Shown: piece after piece, positions 24,904-36,006 of the stretch
How positions within the stretch are numbered: position 1 is the first letter of the stretch
Layout of the letters: each line of letters begins with the position of its first letter
NCBI RefSeq assembly: GCF_008039615.1
Contig: NZ_VDUZ01000043.1
Coordinates: 1-64,000, forward strand
Source of the DNA: Vineibacter terrae
Lineage (GTDB): Bacteria > Pseudomonadota > Alphaproteobacteria > Reyranellales > Reyranellaceae
Direction: 5' to 3'
Length of the DNA: 64,000 nucleotides
The notes under the pieces: generated by a model
What the model saw: the letters and a program-made list of their open reading frames with translations, nothing else
Database searches by the model: none
Told to the model about the DNA's origin: nothing
Translations under genes and position numbers: made by a program

Positions 24904-26424
24904 GTGGCGCAACGCGACAATGAGCAGCCGCTGCGCGTGGATCACCTGCAGTCTGACCTCGTGGGCCGCTCGGTGCGCGGCGGTGCCGTCACCGTCGGCG
25001 CCCAGGCGCTGAAGGTCGTCATCCAGTTCGGCACCATCCTGATCCTCAGCCGGCTGCTGCCGCCTTATGCCTTCGGCCTGCTGGCGATGGTCGCGGCGCT
25101 CACCGAGATCCTCGACCAGATCAAGGATTTCGGCCTCTCCATGGCCACCATCCAGAAGCCTGACGTCACGCACGAGCAGGTGACGGCGCTGTTCTGGATC
25201 AACTCCGGCATCGGCGCCACCGCCGCGACGGCGCTGTGGACGGCAGCACCTTTGGTGGCCCAGTTCTACGGCCACGCCGAACTGACGGAGATCACGCGCT
25301 GGCTGGCGCTGGGCTTCCTGATAAGCGGCCTCGCCACCCAGCACTGGGCGCTGCTGCGCCGCCAGATGCGCTTCAGCACCATCGCCGCCATCGACCTGGG
25401 CTGCGAGGTGCTGGCCATGGCCACGGCCGTGGTCGCGGCCGCCCACGGCGCCGGCCTGTGGGCGCTGGTCGCCCAGCGGCTGACCTACGGCGCCGCCGTG
25501 ATGCTGGCGTCGTGGAGCACGGCGGGCTGGCGCCCCGGCCTGCCGCGGCGCTGTGCCGGCGTCGGCTCGCTGCTGACCTACGGCGCCTCGGTGACGGGCA
25601 ACGGCATCGTCAACGTCGTGGCCCGCACGCTGGACCAGGTCCTGATCGGCTGGTTCTGGGGACCGCAGCCGCTGGGCCTCTACGAGCGAGCCTACAAGCT
25701 GCTGATGGGTCCCATCAACCAGGTCACGATCCCGCTCTACAGCGTCGGCATGCCGGCGCTGAGCCGCATGGCCAGCGACCCCGACCGCTACCGCCGCACC
25801 TATATCGCGCTGTCGGAGCGGCTGGCGATGCTGACCGTGCCGCCGGCGGCGCTGCTGATGGTGACGGCCGACTGGGTCGTGGCCGTGATGCTGGGCTCGC
25901 AGTGGGGCGAGGCGGCGCCGATCCTGGCCTGGCTGGGCCTGGCGGCATCGCTGATGCCGGTGGCCACCATCACCGGGCTGCTGTTCCTCACCCAGGACCG
26001 GGCCGGCGACCTCTTCAAGGTCGGGCTGCTGGGCGCCGCCATCAGCATTGCCGCGATCCTGGCCGGCCTGCCGTTCGGGACGGTGGGCGTCGCGGCCGGC
26101 TTCGCGCTGGGCATGACCTGCCTGCGCATCCCGATGTGCTTCTGGCTTGCCGGGCGCAAGGGGCCGGTCGGCACCGGCGACCTCTACCGGTCGCTGCTGC
26201 CTTCGGTCGCCGCCGCTGCGGCGGTCTTCCTGGTCGCCACCCTCCTACGGACACTGCCCACGCTGCAGGCCGCCAGCCCGATCCTGGGCCTCGCCATCAC
26301 CGGCGCCGCTTCCATCGCCACGATGCTGCTGTGCTTCAGCCTGATCCCCCGCAGCCGCAGCGCCCTGCTCGGCCTGCTCCACCTGCCGCGCCTCGCGCTC
26401 GGCGCCCGCAAGGCCCGCGCATGA
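24904..26424 (+). CDS. Lipopolysaccharide/oligosaccharide flippase (MOP superfamily, Wzx-like)
   Basis: A 506-residue polytopic membrane protein with about twelve to fourteen hydrophobic segments, matching the polysaccharide-export branch of the MOP superfamily. The start region (SVRGGAVTVGAQALKVVIQF) and the IGWFWGPQPLGLYERAYKLL segment are typical of WzxC-like transporters. It should flip lipid-linked glycan across the inner membrane. I chose GTG at 24904, with GAGGAC 9-14 bp upstream; the frame also opens earlier, within the GT2 gene. Its TGA overlaps the ATG of the next gene. Confidence 0.88.
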   Translation: MAQRDNEQPLRVDHLQSDLVGRSVRGGAVTVGAQALKVVIQFGTILILSRLLPPYAFGLLAMVAALTEILDQIKDFGLSMATIQKPDVTHEQVTALFWINSGIGATAATALWTAAPLVAQFYGHAELTEITRWLALGFLISGLATQHWALLRRQMRFSTIAAIDLGCEVLAMATAVVAAAHGAGLWALVAQRLTYGAAVMLASWSTAGWRPGLPRRCAGVGSLLTYGASVTGNGIVNVVARTLDQVLIGWFWGPQPLGLYERAYKLLMGPINQVTIPLYSVGMPALSRMASDPDRYRRTYIALSERLAMLTVPPAALLMVTADWVVAVMLGSQWGEAAPILAWLGLAASLMPVATITGLLFLTQDRAGDLFKVGLLGAAISIAAILAGLPFGTVGVAAGFALGMTCLRIPMCFWLAGRKGPVGTGDLYRSLLPSVAAAAAVFLVATLLRTLPTLQAASPILGLAITGAASIATMLLCFSLIPRSRSALLGLLHLPRLALGARKARA

Positions 26425-27323
26425 CCACCCTTTCGACCGCCACCGCCATCGTGCCACCCCATGCCCTCGCGCTCGACGGCTTCGCGCTGAGCGGAACCAT
26501 CCCGGCCCGGATGGAGAAGCTGGCGCGCCGCCTGCTGCGCGCGCGCAACCCCGACTGCGCCGTGGTCAAGCGGTTGCGCCGCCTGCGCCATGCCTCGGCT
26601 GACGGGCTCGGCCACCTGACGGTGCGCACCCCGGACCGCGCGCAGCGCCTGCACTACCGCTTCGGCACGTCGGATGAGGACGTGATCTGGCAGATCTTCG
26701 GCGGCGGCGACTACGACCTGACCCGGCTGCGCCGCTTCGACGACATCAGCCGCCTGGTCGAGCGCCGCGCCGCCGCCGGCCAGCGGCCGCTGATCATCGA
26801 CGCGGGGGCCAATATCGGCGTCAGCGCCGTCTTCTTCGCGCTGACCTTCCCCACCGCCGTGGTGGTGGCGATCGAGCCCGAGGCCAGCAATTTCGCCCTG
26901 CTGGAGCGCAACACCCAGGGCCTGGGCGTCCATTGCCGGCGCGCAGCGCTGTCGGCCGAGGCCGGCCACGCCACCGTGCACGACGGCGGCGAGGGCCCCT
27001 GGTCGTTCCGCACCGAGAAGGCGGCGCAGCCCGGTGGCGGTGTGCCCTGCCTCACGATCAACGAACTCTTCGCGGCCCATGCCGGTCCCGACGTCTTCCC
27101 CTTCCTGGTGAAGATCGACATCGAGGGCGGCGAGGAGGACGTGTTCGGACGCAACACCCAGTGGGTGGCGCAGACGCCGGTGATCATCACCGAGCTGCAC
27201 GACTGGCTGCTGCCGGGCCAGCGCACGGCGCTGCCCTTCCTGCGCTGCATCAGCGCCCTGGACCGCGATTTCGTCTATCTCGGCGAGGACGTGTTCTCGA
27301 TCGACAACCGCCTGGCGGGCTGA
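26421..27323 (+). CDS. FkbM-family methyltransferase (second copy)
   Basis: A 300-residue FkbM-type methyltransferase with a 90-residue N-terminal extension. IIDAGANIGVSAVFFAL near residue 132 is the SAM motif I, VAIEPEASNFALLERN is motif II, and LVKIDIEGGEEDVF the family hallmark. It overlaps the flippase by ATGA, so the two are translationally coupled. It is only distantly similar to the FkbM protein encoded at 22967, so the two probably methylate different positions or sugars. Confidence 0.88.
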   Translation: MTTLSTATAIVPPHALALDGFALSGTIPARMEKLARRLLRARNPDCAVVKRLRRLRHASADGLGHLTVRTPDRAQRLHYRFGTSDEDVIWQIFGGGDYDLTRLRRFDDISRLVERRAAAGQRPLIIDAGANIGVSAVFFALTFPTAVVVAIEPEASNFALLERNTQGLGVHCRRAALSAEAGHATVHDGGEGPWSFRTEKAAQPGGGVPCLTINELFAAHAGPDVFPFLVKIDIEGGEEDVFGRNTQWVAQTPVIITELHDWLLPGQRTALPFLRCISALDRDFVYLGEDVFSIDNRLAG

Positions 27324-27424
27324 CGCGCATAGCTGCTGCGCGCCGCGGCCGACGGGGCTGCATTGCCGGGCCCGATCGGGCAAGTTGCCGGCCCGTCATC
27401 GCTGGCCTCGTCACCCTTCCCCCC

Positions 27425-28660
27425 ATGCACGCGCCGTCGCTCGAAAGCCCTTACGCGTGGCGGCTCGCCGTCGCGTCGATGCTGTGCATCGCCATCGGCG
27501 CCGGCGGCTTGTACATGCCGGTGGTGGCGATGACCGACATCGCCGCCGAGTTCGGCAACCGCCGCCAGGTGCCGTCGCTGGCCTACACGCTCGCCTATAT
27601 CGGCACCGGCATCGGCGGCATCGCCATGGGCTGGCTGGCCGATCGCGTCGGACCGCGCTGGCCGGTGATGATGGCCGGGGTGATGATCGCCGTGGGCAGC
27701 TGGACGGTGGCGCAGGGCGGCGAGGCCGTCCTGCTGGCGGGCTACGGCCTCCTGGTCGGGCTGCTGGGCCAGTCGGGCACCTTCACGCCGCTGGTCAACA
27801 ACATCACCGGCTGGTTCGACCGCCGCCGCGGCACCGCCATCGCCATCGTGGCCATCGGCAACGCGGTGGGCGGCTTCATCTGGCCGCAGGTGTTCCGGCT
27901 CAGCCTGCCGGCCTGGGGCTGGCGCGACAGCCTCATGGCCTACGGCGCCTTCGCCGCCGTCACCCTGGTGCCGCTCAGCTTCTACGTCCGCGCCGCGCCG
28001 GTGCGGCGCGACACCGCCGGCGGCGGCGCCGCCGCCGCGGGCGGCCGCCTGCCCTACCGCTCGCCGATCACCATGGCGCTGCTGGGCATCGCCGGGCTGT
28101 GCTGCTGCGCGCCGATGGCGATGCCTGTCGTGCACATGGTGGCGTTCTGCAGCGATCTCGGCTTCTCGGCCGCTCGCGGCAGCGAGGCCGTGTCGCTGGT
28201 GCTGCTGGTGGCGATCGTCTTTGCCTTCATCATGGGCCGCCTGGCCGACCGCATCGGGCCGCTGCCCGCCATCCTGATCGGCTCCAGCCTGCAGGCGCTG
28301 GCCCTGCTGGGCTTCATGTTCGTCGACAGCCTGCCGGGCCTGCTCGCGCTCTCCGGCCTGATGGGCATCCCCTTCATCGCCACCGTGCAGGCCTACGCCC
28401 TGGCGCTGCGCGACTTCTACGGCGCCCGCGCCGCCGGCTGGCGCCTGGGCTTCATCATGCTGTTCACGCTCTGCGGCATGGCGCTGGGCGGCTGGCTGGC
28501 CGGCATCATCTTCGACCTCACCCTGCGCTACCAGGCCGCCTTCGGCATCGGCTTCCTGTTCAACCTCGTGAACCTGCTGGCCGTCGCCATCCTCCATGTC
28601 GGATGGCGACGGGTCCGCCGCGTCAGCCCGCTGCCAGCAGCGCCACGCCGCCCAGCGTGA
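27425..28660 (+). CDS. MFS transporter
   Basis: A 411-residue major facilitator protein with about twelve hydrophobic segments and the loop 2-3 motif GWLADRVGPRWPVM (about residue 70); the equivalent in the second half is GRLADRIGPLPA. The subfamily resembles oxalate/formate- and monocarboxylate-type antiporters, but the substrate is not readable. No convincing ribosome site precedes the ATG at 27425. Its last 38 bp overlap the 3' end of the convergent hupE gene. Confidence 0.85.
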   Translation: MHAPSLESPYAWRLAVASMLCIAIGAGGLYMPVVAMTDIAAEFGNRRQVPSLAYTLAYIGTGIGGIAMGWLADRVGPRWPVMMAGVMIAVGSWTVAQGGEAVLLAGYGLLVGLLGQSGTFTPLVNNITGWFDRRRGTAIAIVAIGNAVGGFIWPQVFRLSLPAWGWRDSLMAYGAFAAVTLVPLSFYVRAAPVRRDTAGGGAAAAGGRLPYRSPITMALLGIAGLCCCAPMAMPVVHMVAFCSDLGFSAARGSEAVSLVLLVAIVFAFIMGRLADRIGPLPAILIGSSLQALALLGFMFVDSLPGLLALSGLMGIPFIATVQAYALALRDFYGARAAGWRLGFIMLFTLCGMALGGWLAGIIFDLTLRYQAAFGIGFLFNLVNLLAVAILHVGWRRVRRVSPLPAAPRRPA

Positions 28661-29210
28661 CCAGGCCGCCCAGCGCGCGCGTGCCCGCCAGGCCGCCCAG
28701 GCGGCGGGCGGCGATGCCGATGCCGATGCCCAGCGAATGCAGCGCCGCCGTCGCGAGCACGAAGCCTGCGGCATAGGCCAGCGGCGCGGCCGCTGCCGGC
28801 ATCTCGGTGCCGTGGGCATGGCCATGGAACAGCGCGAACAGGCCGACCGCGATCATCGGCGCCCACACCGGCAGGGTCGGCGCCGCCAGCAGGATCACGC
28901 CCAGCAGCAGCACCGAGCCCAGGATGCCTGCCTCGACCATCGGCAGGCGCAGGCCGGCCACGGCCAGCGCGCCGCCCAGCACCATCACGGCCACGAACGC
29001 GGCCGGCACCAGCCACACCGCGCGGCGGTCGCGGGTGGCGACGTGCGCCGCCCAGATGCCGACTCCCACCATCGCCAGCAGGTGATCGAGCCCGCCGACC
29101 GGATGCAGGAAGCCGACCACGGCGCCGCCCAGCTCGTGGCCGGCATGCGCCTGCACGGCACCGGCCGTGGCGGCCAGCAGCGCTGCGGCGAGGAAGATGA
29201 GACGGGTCAT
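28623..29210 (-). CDS. hupE: HupE/UreJ-family nickel permease
   Basis: A 195-residue protein with a cleavable-type signal (1-21, VQAHA) and about six hydrophobic segments. The family motif HPVGGLDHLLAMVGVGIWAA is near residue 36 and FHGHAHGTEMP near 128; their His and Asp residues bind nickel. As the last gene of the urease cluster it should supply Ni2+ for the urease centre. ATG at 29210 follows AAGGAG. It overlaps the MFS gene tail to tail. Confidence 0.9.
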   Translation of the reverse strand: MTRLIFLAAALLAATAGAVQAHAGHELGGAVVGFLHPVGGLDHLLAMVGVGIWAAHVATRDRRAVWLVPAAFVAVMVLGGALAVAGLRLPMVEAGILGSVLLLGVILLAAPTLPVWAPMIAVGLFALFHGHAHGTEMPAAAAPLAYAAGFVLATAALHSLGIGIGIAARRLGGLAGTRALGGLVTLGGVALLAAG

Positions 29211-29277
29211 GGACGGGAACTCCTTGGGACTTTGTGACGGGCATCATAGCGATAGATCGTATCGCGATGGGAAGTGC

Positions 29278-29335
29278 GCTTCATGGTGAGCTTGTCGAAC
29301 CATGAAGCGACCGCACAGACGATCGTGCGAGGCCT

Positions 29336-29363
<28 letters not shown>
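29278..29363. repeat. Family C palindromic repeat, copy 2 (overlaps the ureG 3' end)
   Basis: Arms TTCATGGTGAGCTTGTCGAA and TTCATGGTTCGACAGGCTCA face each other. The right arm is translated as the last codons of ureG, and the stop of ureG lies inside the repeat. Confidence 0.85.
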
Positions 29364-29986
<623 letters not shown>

Positions 29987-29998
29987 GGGCTTCTTCTC

Positions 29999-30125
29999 CC
30001 TTCCCCACGCTTGCGTGGGGAAGGTGGCCGAAGGCCGGATGGGGAGGCGACGTGGTCTCTGTTACAAAGACCACGAGGGCTCCCCTCCGCCCCTTCGGGG
30101 CACCTCCCCAACTTTGTTGGGGAGG
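29999..30125. repeat. Family A palindromic repeat, copy 6 (ureF-ureG gap)
   Basis: Terminal hairpins CCTTCCCC-acgcttgcgt-GGGGAAGG and CCTCCCC-aactttgtt-GGGGAGG around a slightly diverged core (GAGGCGACGTGGT / ACCACGAGGGCTC). It starts 15 bp after the ureF stop and ends 12 bp before the ureG ATG. Confidence 0.9.
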
Positions 30126-30140
30126 AAGACATAAGCATCA

Positions 30141-30824
30141 TCATGACCTGAACAATCTCGTGTACTGGGTTTCATGGCGCATCGAGCACCAGTCGAGCAC
30201 GGGCGACGCGGTGCCGACATCGTCGAGCGATGTCACCGCCAGCGCCGCGGCGACGGCGCGGTCGACCGCTTGTGCCAGCGCCGCCAGCGCGCGCTGGCCG
30301 TCGGACTGGCCCAGCGGGATGGCGCGCACGGCGGCCGAGCACAGATTGGCGGCGAAGGCGTGCAGGTAGCCGGTCAGCGCCAGCTCAAGGGCGACGCCGC
30401 CGAAGGCTGATGCCATCGCCACCGCGACCGGCAGCGCGCACTGGCCGTCGCGGCGCCGGGCGACGGCATCCAGGCGCGGATCCGGCCAGGCGGTGCGCGT
30501 GATCGACAGGAACGAGGCGCCCTGCTGGCGCTGCTCCAGGGCCATCTCGGCCGTGCCGCGCCAGGCGGCGGCGAGGTCGGCGACATCGTCCAGCGCCGCG
30601 TCGTCGCCGGCCTGCGCCGCCCGCCAGGCGGCGGCGAACAAGGCGCCATCGACACGGCCGGTGCCATGATCGAGCACGCCCTCGACCCAGGCGACCAGCG
30701 AGTCGCGGTCGCCGACCAGGCCGGCATCGATCGCGGCCTCCAGGCCATGCGAATAGCTGAAGGCGCCGATCGGGTAGGACGGCGACAGCCACGCCAACAG
30801 GCGATAGAGGGCGGTGGGGGTCAT
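30141..30824 (-). CDS. ureF: Urease accessory protein UreF
   Basis: A 227-residue all-helical UreF. The N-terminal LLAWLSPSYPIGAFSYSHGLE is the family signature, and the GxxD-DVADLAA and C-terminal SMRHETQYTRLFRS motifs contact UreD and UreG. It acts as the activation checkpoint for UreG. ATG at 30824 is preceded by GGAGGAAGGCTGGGCC; the GGAGG is the terminal base block of a family A repeat, so the repeat seems to donate part of the ribosome site. Confidence 0.94.
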   Translation of the reverse strand: MTPTALYRLLAWLSPSYPIGAFSYSHGLEAAIDAGLVGDRDSLVAWVEGVLDHGTGRVDGALFAAAWRAAQAGDDAALDDVADLAAAWRGTAEMALEQRQQGASFLSITRTAWPDPRLDAVARRRDGQCALPVAVAMASAFGGVALELALTGYLHAFAANLCSAAVRAIPLGQSDGQRALAALAQAVDRAVAAALAVTSLDDVGTASPVLDWCSMRHETQYTRLFRS

Positions 30825-30835
30825 GGCCCAGCCTT

Positions 30836-30957
30836 CCTCCCCACGCAGTGGGGAGGTGCCCCGAAGGGGCGGAGGGGAGCCGACGTGGTCTCCATAACAA
30901 AGACCACGTCGGCTCCCCCTCCGGCCTTCGGCCACCTCCCCCACTGCGTGGGGGAGG
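30836..30957. repeat. Family A palindromic repeat, copy 7 (ureE-ureF gap)
   Basis: Complete copy with GGAGCCGACGTGGTCTCC / GACCACGTCGGCTCC core. It lies 8 bp after the ureE stop and 11 bp ahead of the ureF ATG. Confidence 0.92.
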
Positions 30958-30965
30958 GAATGGGA

Positions 30966-31439
30966 TCAATGCCCATGGCGGTGCGGGTGGCGCTGGTCAT
31001 GGTTGTGCTGGCCGTAGGCGCCGCCTTCGGGATTGAAGGGCGCCGAGACGTGACGTACGTCGGCGCCCAGGCCCTTGAGCATGTCGACGATGACGTGGTC
31101 GTCGCGGATCAGCAGGCGGCCGGCGTCGATCTGCGTCGGCAGGTGGCGGTTGCCCAGGTGCCAGGCCAGGCGCACGAGCAGCGCCGGGTCGGCGGCGCGG
31201 ATCTCGACCAGCGGCTCGTCGGCGGCCCTCACCATGACGTAGCCGCCCTCCTCGAGCACCAGCCCGTCGCCCTCGCGCAGCACGCGCGGCTCCGGCAAAT
31301 CGAGCAGGAAATCGGTGCCTGAATCGCCCAGCAGGCGCAGGCGGCGGCGGTAGCGGTCGTCGAAGATCAAGGTGATCGTGTCGACCTGCTCGGCCAGCGG
31401 CCATGTGCCGGACAGGGCCACGGCAGTGGCGTGCTTCAT
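30966..31439 (-). CDS. ureE: Urease accessory nickel chaperone UreE
   Basis: A 157-residue UreE with an N-terminal peptide-binding domain (1-75, including RRLRLLGDSGTDFLLDLPEP) and a C-terminal ferredoxin-like metal domain. The LAWHLGNRHLPTQI segment holds the conserved metal-site His, and the protein ends in a His-rich tail (QHNHDQRHPHRHGH) that stores or binds Ni2+. ATG at 31439 follows GGAGAGGGGCGCAGCC, which overlaps the end of a family B repeat. Confidence 0.95.
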   Translation of the reverse strand: MKHATAVALSGTWPLAEQVDTITLIFDDRYRRRLRLLGDSGTDFLLDLPEPRVLREGDGLVLEEGGYVMVRAADEPLVEIRAADPALLVRLAWHLGNRHLPTQIDAGRLLIRDDHVIVDMLKGLGADVRHVSAPFNPEGGAYGQHNHDQRHPHRHGH

Positions 31440-31447
31440 GGCTGCGC

Positions 31448-31631
31448 CCCTCTCCGCCCACGCAGTGGGGGGAGAGGGAGGGGCCCGCGCGCAGCGCGGG
31501 AGGGTGAGGTGGGTCGCGGGCCGGTCATGGTTTCTCCAGGCTAATCTCGTGTGGTCGCAACACCCACCTCACCCTCCCATCGCTTCACGATGGGCCCCTC
31601 CCTCTCCCCCCGCTGCGCGGGCGGAGAGGGG
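31448..31631. repeat. Family B palindromic repeat, copy 2 (ureBC-ureE gap)
   Basis: CCTCTCC-type outer arms, GGGAGGGTGAGGTGGGT facing ACCCACCTCACCCTCCC, and a hairpin CCCATCGCTTCACGATGGG in the right half. It fills the whole gap between ureBC and ureE. Confidence 0.85.
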
Positions 31632-31635
31632 TCCA

Positions 31636-33687
<2,052 letters not shown>

Positions 33688-33775
33688 GCGGGGCTCCTGT
33701 GGCGTGGGGCAGAATGAACGCCTGCCCTTTCCCAGGACGGCAGGGCGATCACGTTTGAACGTACGGGTGCTGTCT

Positions 33776-33946
33776 CCTCTCCCCGCAAGCGGGGAGAGGA
33801 AGGGGCCCATGCCGAAGGCATGGGAAGGTGAGGGGTAGGAACGATCAGGCCATGCGGAGAGAACAGGGACTGGTCGCCCGTACCCCTCACCCTCCCATCG
33901 CTTCGCGATGGGCCTCTCCCTCTCCCCGCTCTCGCGGGGCGAGGGG
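33776..33946. repeat. Family B palindromic repeat, copy 3 (ureA-ureBC gap)
   Basis: Outer hairpin CCTCTCCCC-gcaa-GCGGGGAGAGG, then GGGCCCATGCCGAAGGCATGG, GGTGAGGGGTA facing TACCCCTCACC, and a closing CCCATCGCTTCGCGATGGG hairpin. It starts 5 bp downstream of the ureA stop. Confidence 0.88.
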
Positions 33947-33951
33947 GAAGG

Positions 33952-34512
33952 TCAGGTCGGCTTGGGCGCATCGGGGGACGGCTCGGTCTGGGCGGGGCTG
34001 GCCTTGGGCTCGGCGGGCGGCTCGGGCTCAGCCGCCGGCGGCTCGGGTGGCGGTTGCGGCGCGGACGCGACGACCGGCGGCGATGGCGGGGCCGGCACGA
34101 CCGGTGGGGCTGCCGAAGCGGGCGGCGGGGCGGCCACCGGCGCCGGCCCGGGCATCTGGGTGATGAAGGGGTCTTCCTCGGGCGGCAGCGACTTGATGGT
34201 GGGTACGCGCGGCCGGATCGGGTTGTGCACCGTCACCAGCTTGGTGCCGTCGGGGAACGTGGCCTCGACCTGGATCTCGTGGATCATCTCGGTGATGCCG
34301 TCCATCACCTGGTCGCGCGTCAGCACCGTGGCGCCGTCACGCATCAGCGCCGCGACGCTCTTGCCGTCGCGCGCGCCCTCGACGACGAAGTCGCTGATCA
34401 GCGCCACGGCCTCGGGGTAGTTCAGCTTCACGCCGCGCTCCAGGCGGCGGCGCGCCACCATGGCGGCCATGGCGACCAGAAGCTTGTCCTTTTCTCTGGG
34501 CGTCAGGTTCAA
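33952..34512 (-). CDS. ureA: Urease gamma subunit UreA with long Pro/Ala-rich tail
   Basis: A 186-residue protein. Residues 1-100 are a standard urease gamma subunit ([20 protein letters not shown] through TVHNPIRP). The remaining 86 residues are almost only Pro, Ala, Glu, Ser and Val, with a short ordered-looking [17 protein letters not shown] start, and should be disordered. The normal gamma subunit stops near residue 100. The start codon is TTG at 34512, 8 bp after GAGGGA; this start gives exactly the conserved family N-terminus. The tail may be an unused linker from a once-fused gamma-beta arrangement or a new binding segment. Confidence 0.93.
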   Translation of the reverse strand: MNLTPREKDKLLVAMAAMVARRRLERGVKLNYPEAVALISDFVVEGARDGKSVAALMRDGATVLTRDQVMDGITEMIHEIQVEATFPDGTKLVTVHNPIRPRVPTIKSLPPEEDPFITQMPGPAPVAAPPPASAAPPVVPAPPSPPVVASAPQPPPEPPAAEPEPPAEPKASPAQTEPSPDAPKPT

Positions 34513-34534
34513 GGTTTGTCCCTCAAGGTCATTC

Positions 34535-34660
34535 CCTCCCCCAACTGCGTTGGGGGAGGTGGCCGAAGGCCGGAGGGGGAGCCGACGTGGCCTCCGTAAT
34601 CAAGATCACGTCGGCTCCCCTCCGCCCCTTCGGGGCACCTCCCCAGCTTCGCTGGGGAGG
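34535..34660. repeat. Family A palindromic repeat, copy 8 (ureD-ureA gap)
   Basis: Complete copy with GGAGCCGACGTGGCC / GATCACGTCGGCTCC core. It starts 11 bp after the ureD stop and ends 22 bp before the ureA TTG. Confidence 0.92.
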
Positions 34661-34671
34661 ATTTATGAGCA

Positions 34672-35484
34672 CTAAACATGCCACACGCGCGGCAGGCGGG
34701 GCGGCAAATCCAAGCATACCGACCGCATGTTCGCCAGCCATGACGCAAGCCCGCGGCGCACCGGCAACGCCGCGCCCAGGAAGCGCGCCAGCAGCAGCCC
34801 GTTCACCACGGTGGCGCCGGCCTTCACGTCGGACGGCAGCGCCGAGCGCGCGGCCTCGAGATGGCGCGCCGCGTCGTCGGCGACATAGAGCGCCATGGCC
34901 ACGGACGTGGCGTCGCCGAAGCCGGCGGCCACCGGCGCCGCCGTGTCCAGCCGCAGGGCATCGGCCCACACCAGCCTGCCGTCGCGCCGCACGCGCCACG
35001 CATCGAGCAGCAGGCCCGAGGTGAAGCGCTCGCCGCTGGCGATGCGGCCCAGCACCACCATCTCGCAGGCCAGCAGGCGACCACCGGCGGCGATGTCGAC
35101 CACCGTGCGCCGCCGCAGGCGGGCGCCGTCGAACAGGATCGTCTCCTGCGGCAGCCATTCCAGCGCCGCGCCTGCCGCGACCGAGACCGCGATGTCGATG
35201 ACGCAATCGGCCGCCACCGGCGAGGCGCGGTAGATCTTCTCCGCCGCCTGGGTGGTCGCCGTCGCGACCGCGCCCGCGTGCAGGCGCGCCTGCAGCCGCA
35301 GGCGGTCGCCATCGGCCAGGCCACCCGACATGGTGACGAACACGGCTTGCGGCGGATCGCCGGGCTCGCCGTGGGGAAAGAGCACGCGGCAGGGATCGCG
35401 CTGATAGAGGTCGGCCAGCGCCGTGCCCTGCGGCCCCAGCGCATAGGCCACCGAAGCCGCGCCGTCGCCGCGCTGCAGCTTCAT
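34672..35484 (-). CDS. ureD: Urease accessory protein UreD
   Basis: A 270-residue UreD (UreH-type) protein. Typical segments are TALADLYQRDPCRVLFPHGE at the N-terminus, MSGGLADGDRLRLQARLHAG near residue 52, TTQAAEKIYRA, and LEWLPQETILFDGARLRR. It scaffolds UreF and UreG on apo-urease and forms a nickel tunnel. It is the first gene of the cluster. The ATG at 35484 has only a weak ribosome site (CGGATGG); the frame continues upstream but without family similarity. Confidence 0.93.
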   Translation of the reverse strand: MKLQRGDGAASVAYALGPQGTALADLYQRDPCRVLFPHGEPGDPPQAVFVTMSGGLADGDRLRLQARLHAGAVATATTQAAEKIYRASPVAADCVIDIAVSVAAGAALEWLPQETILFDGARLRRRTVVDIAAGGRLLACEMVVLGRIASGERFTSGLLLDAWRVRRDGRLVWADALRLDTAAPVAAGFGDATSVAMALYVADDAARHLEAARSALPSDVKAGATVVNGLLLARFLGAALPVRRGLASWLANMRSVCLDLPPRLPRVWHV

Positions 35485-36006
35485 GCTCGACCATCCGGGC
35501 TGATCACGCCGCCATGCCTCCCCCGCCGGCGCGGGGTTATGGCACAGCGCGCCGCCGCGGTCAGGCGTTCCGGTTCTTGTCCGCCATCCACGCGACTGCG
35601 CCTGCGCTGTTTCAGATATTGCCAACACGGTGGATTTCGAAGCCGCATCAACAAGTTAAATCAGAGCGGCATGACTGCCGGAAACCTGCGCTGTTTGCGG
35701 AGAAAGCATATCCGTCCAGCCGGGGCGGCAGGACACTGAGCGTCAGGTGGTGTTCCATGGCGTTCGACTCCGGAAGTCAGCCGCAGCGGCGCGATACATC
35801 TGATGCCGACGAGAATGCGAGGACGAGACAATGCCCTGTGACGACCGGGCCGGCGAAACGCCCGCTATGCCTCGCAAGATCATGGTCTCGCGGCACGCCC
35901 GGCGGCGGCGAAGAACATCATTACATCACGGCCTCGATCGCCGCAACGGAATGAAAAGAGACCAGGCTTGTTTTGCTGTCGGCGACTGTTCACGGAGGGG
36001 GAGACC
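35485..36006. other. 522-bp divergent intergenic region
   Basis: Between ureD and the 1260-residue gene. It is the divergent control region of both. A plus-strand frame of 146 codons runs through it (35514-35954) but has Arg/Ser-rich, unstructured composition and no ribosome site, so I do not call it. I see no sigma-54 site and no family A-F repeat here. Confidence 0.5.

Noticed and set aside
35514-35954. 146-codon plus-strand frame before the 1260-residue gene
   Set aside because: Arg/Ser-rich composition, no ribosome site and no family resemblance; treated as non-coding control region.
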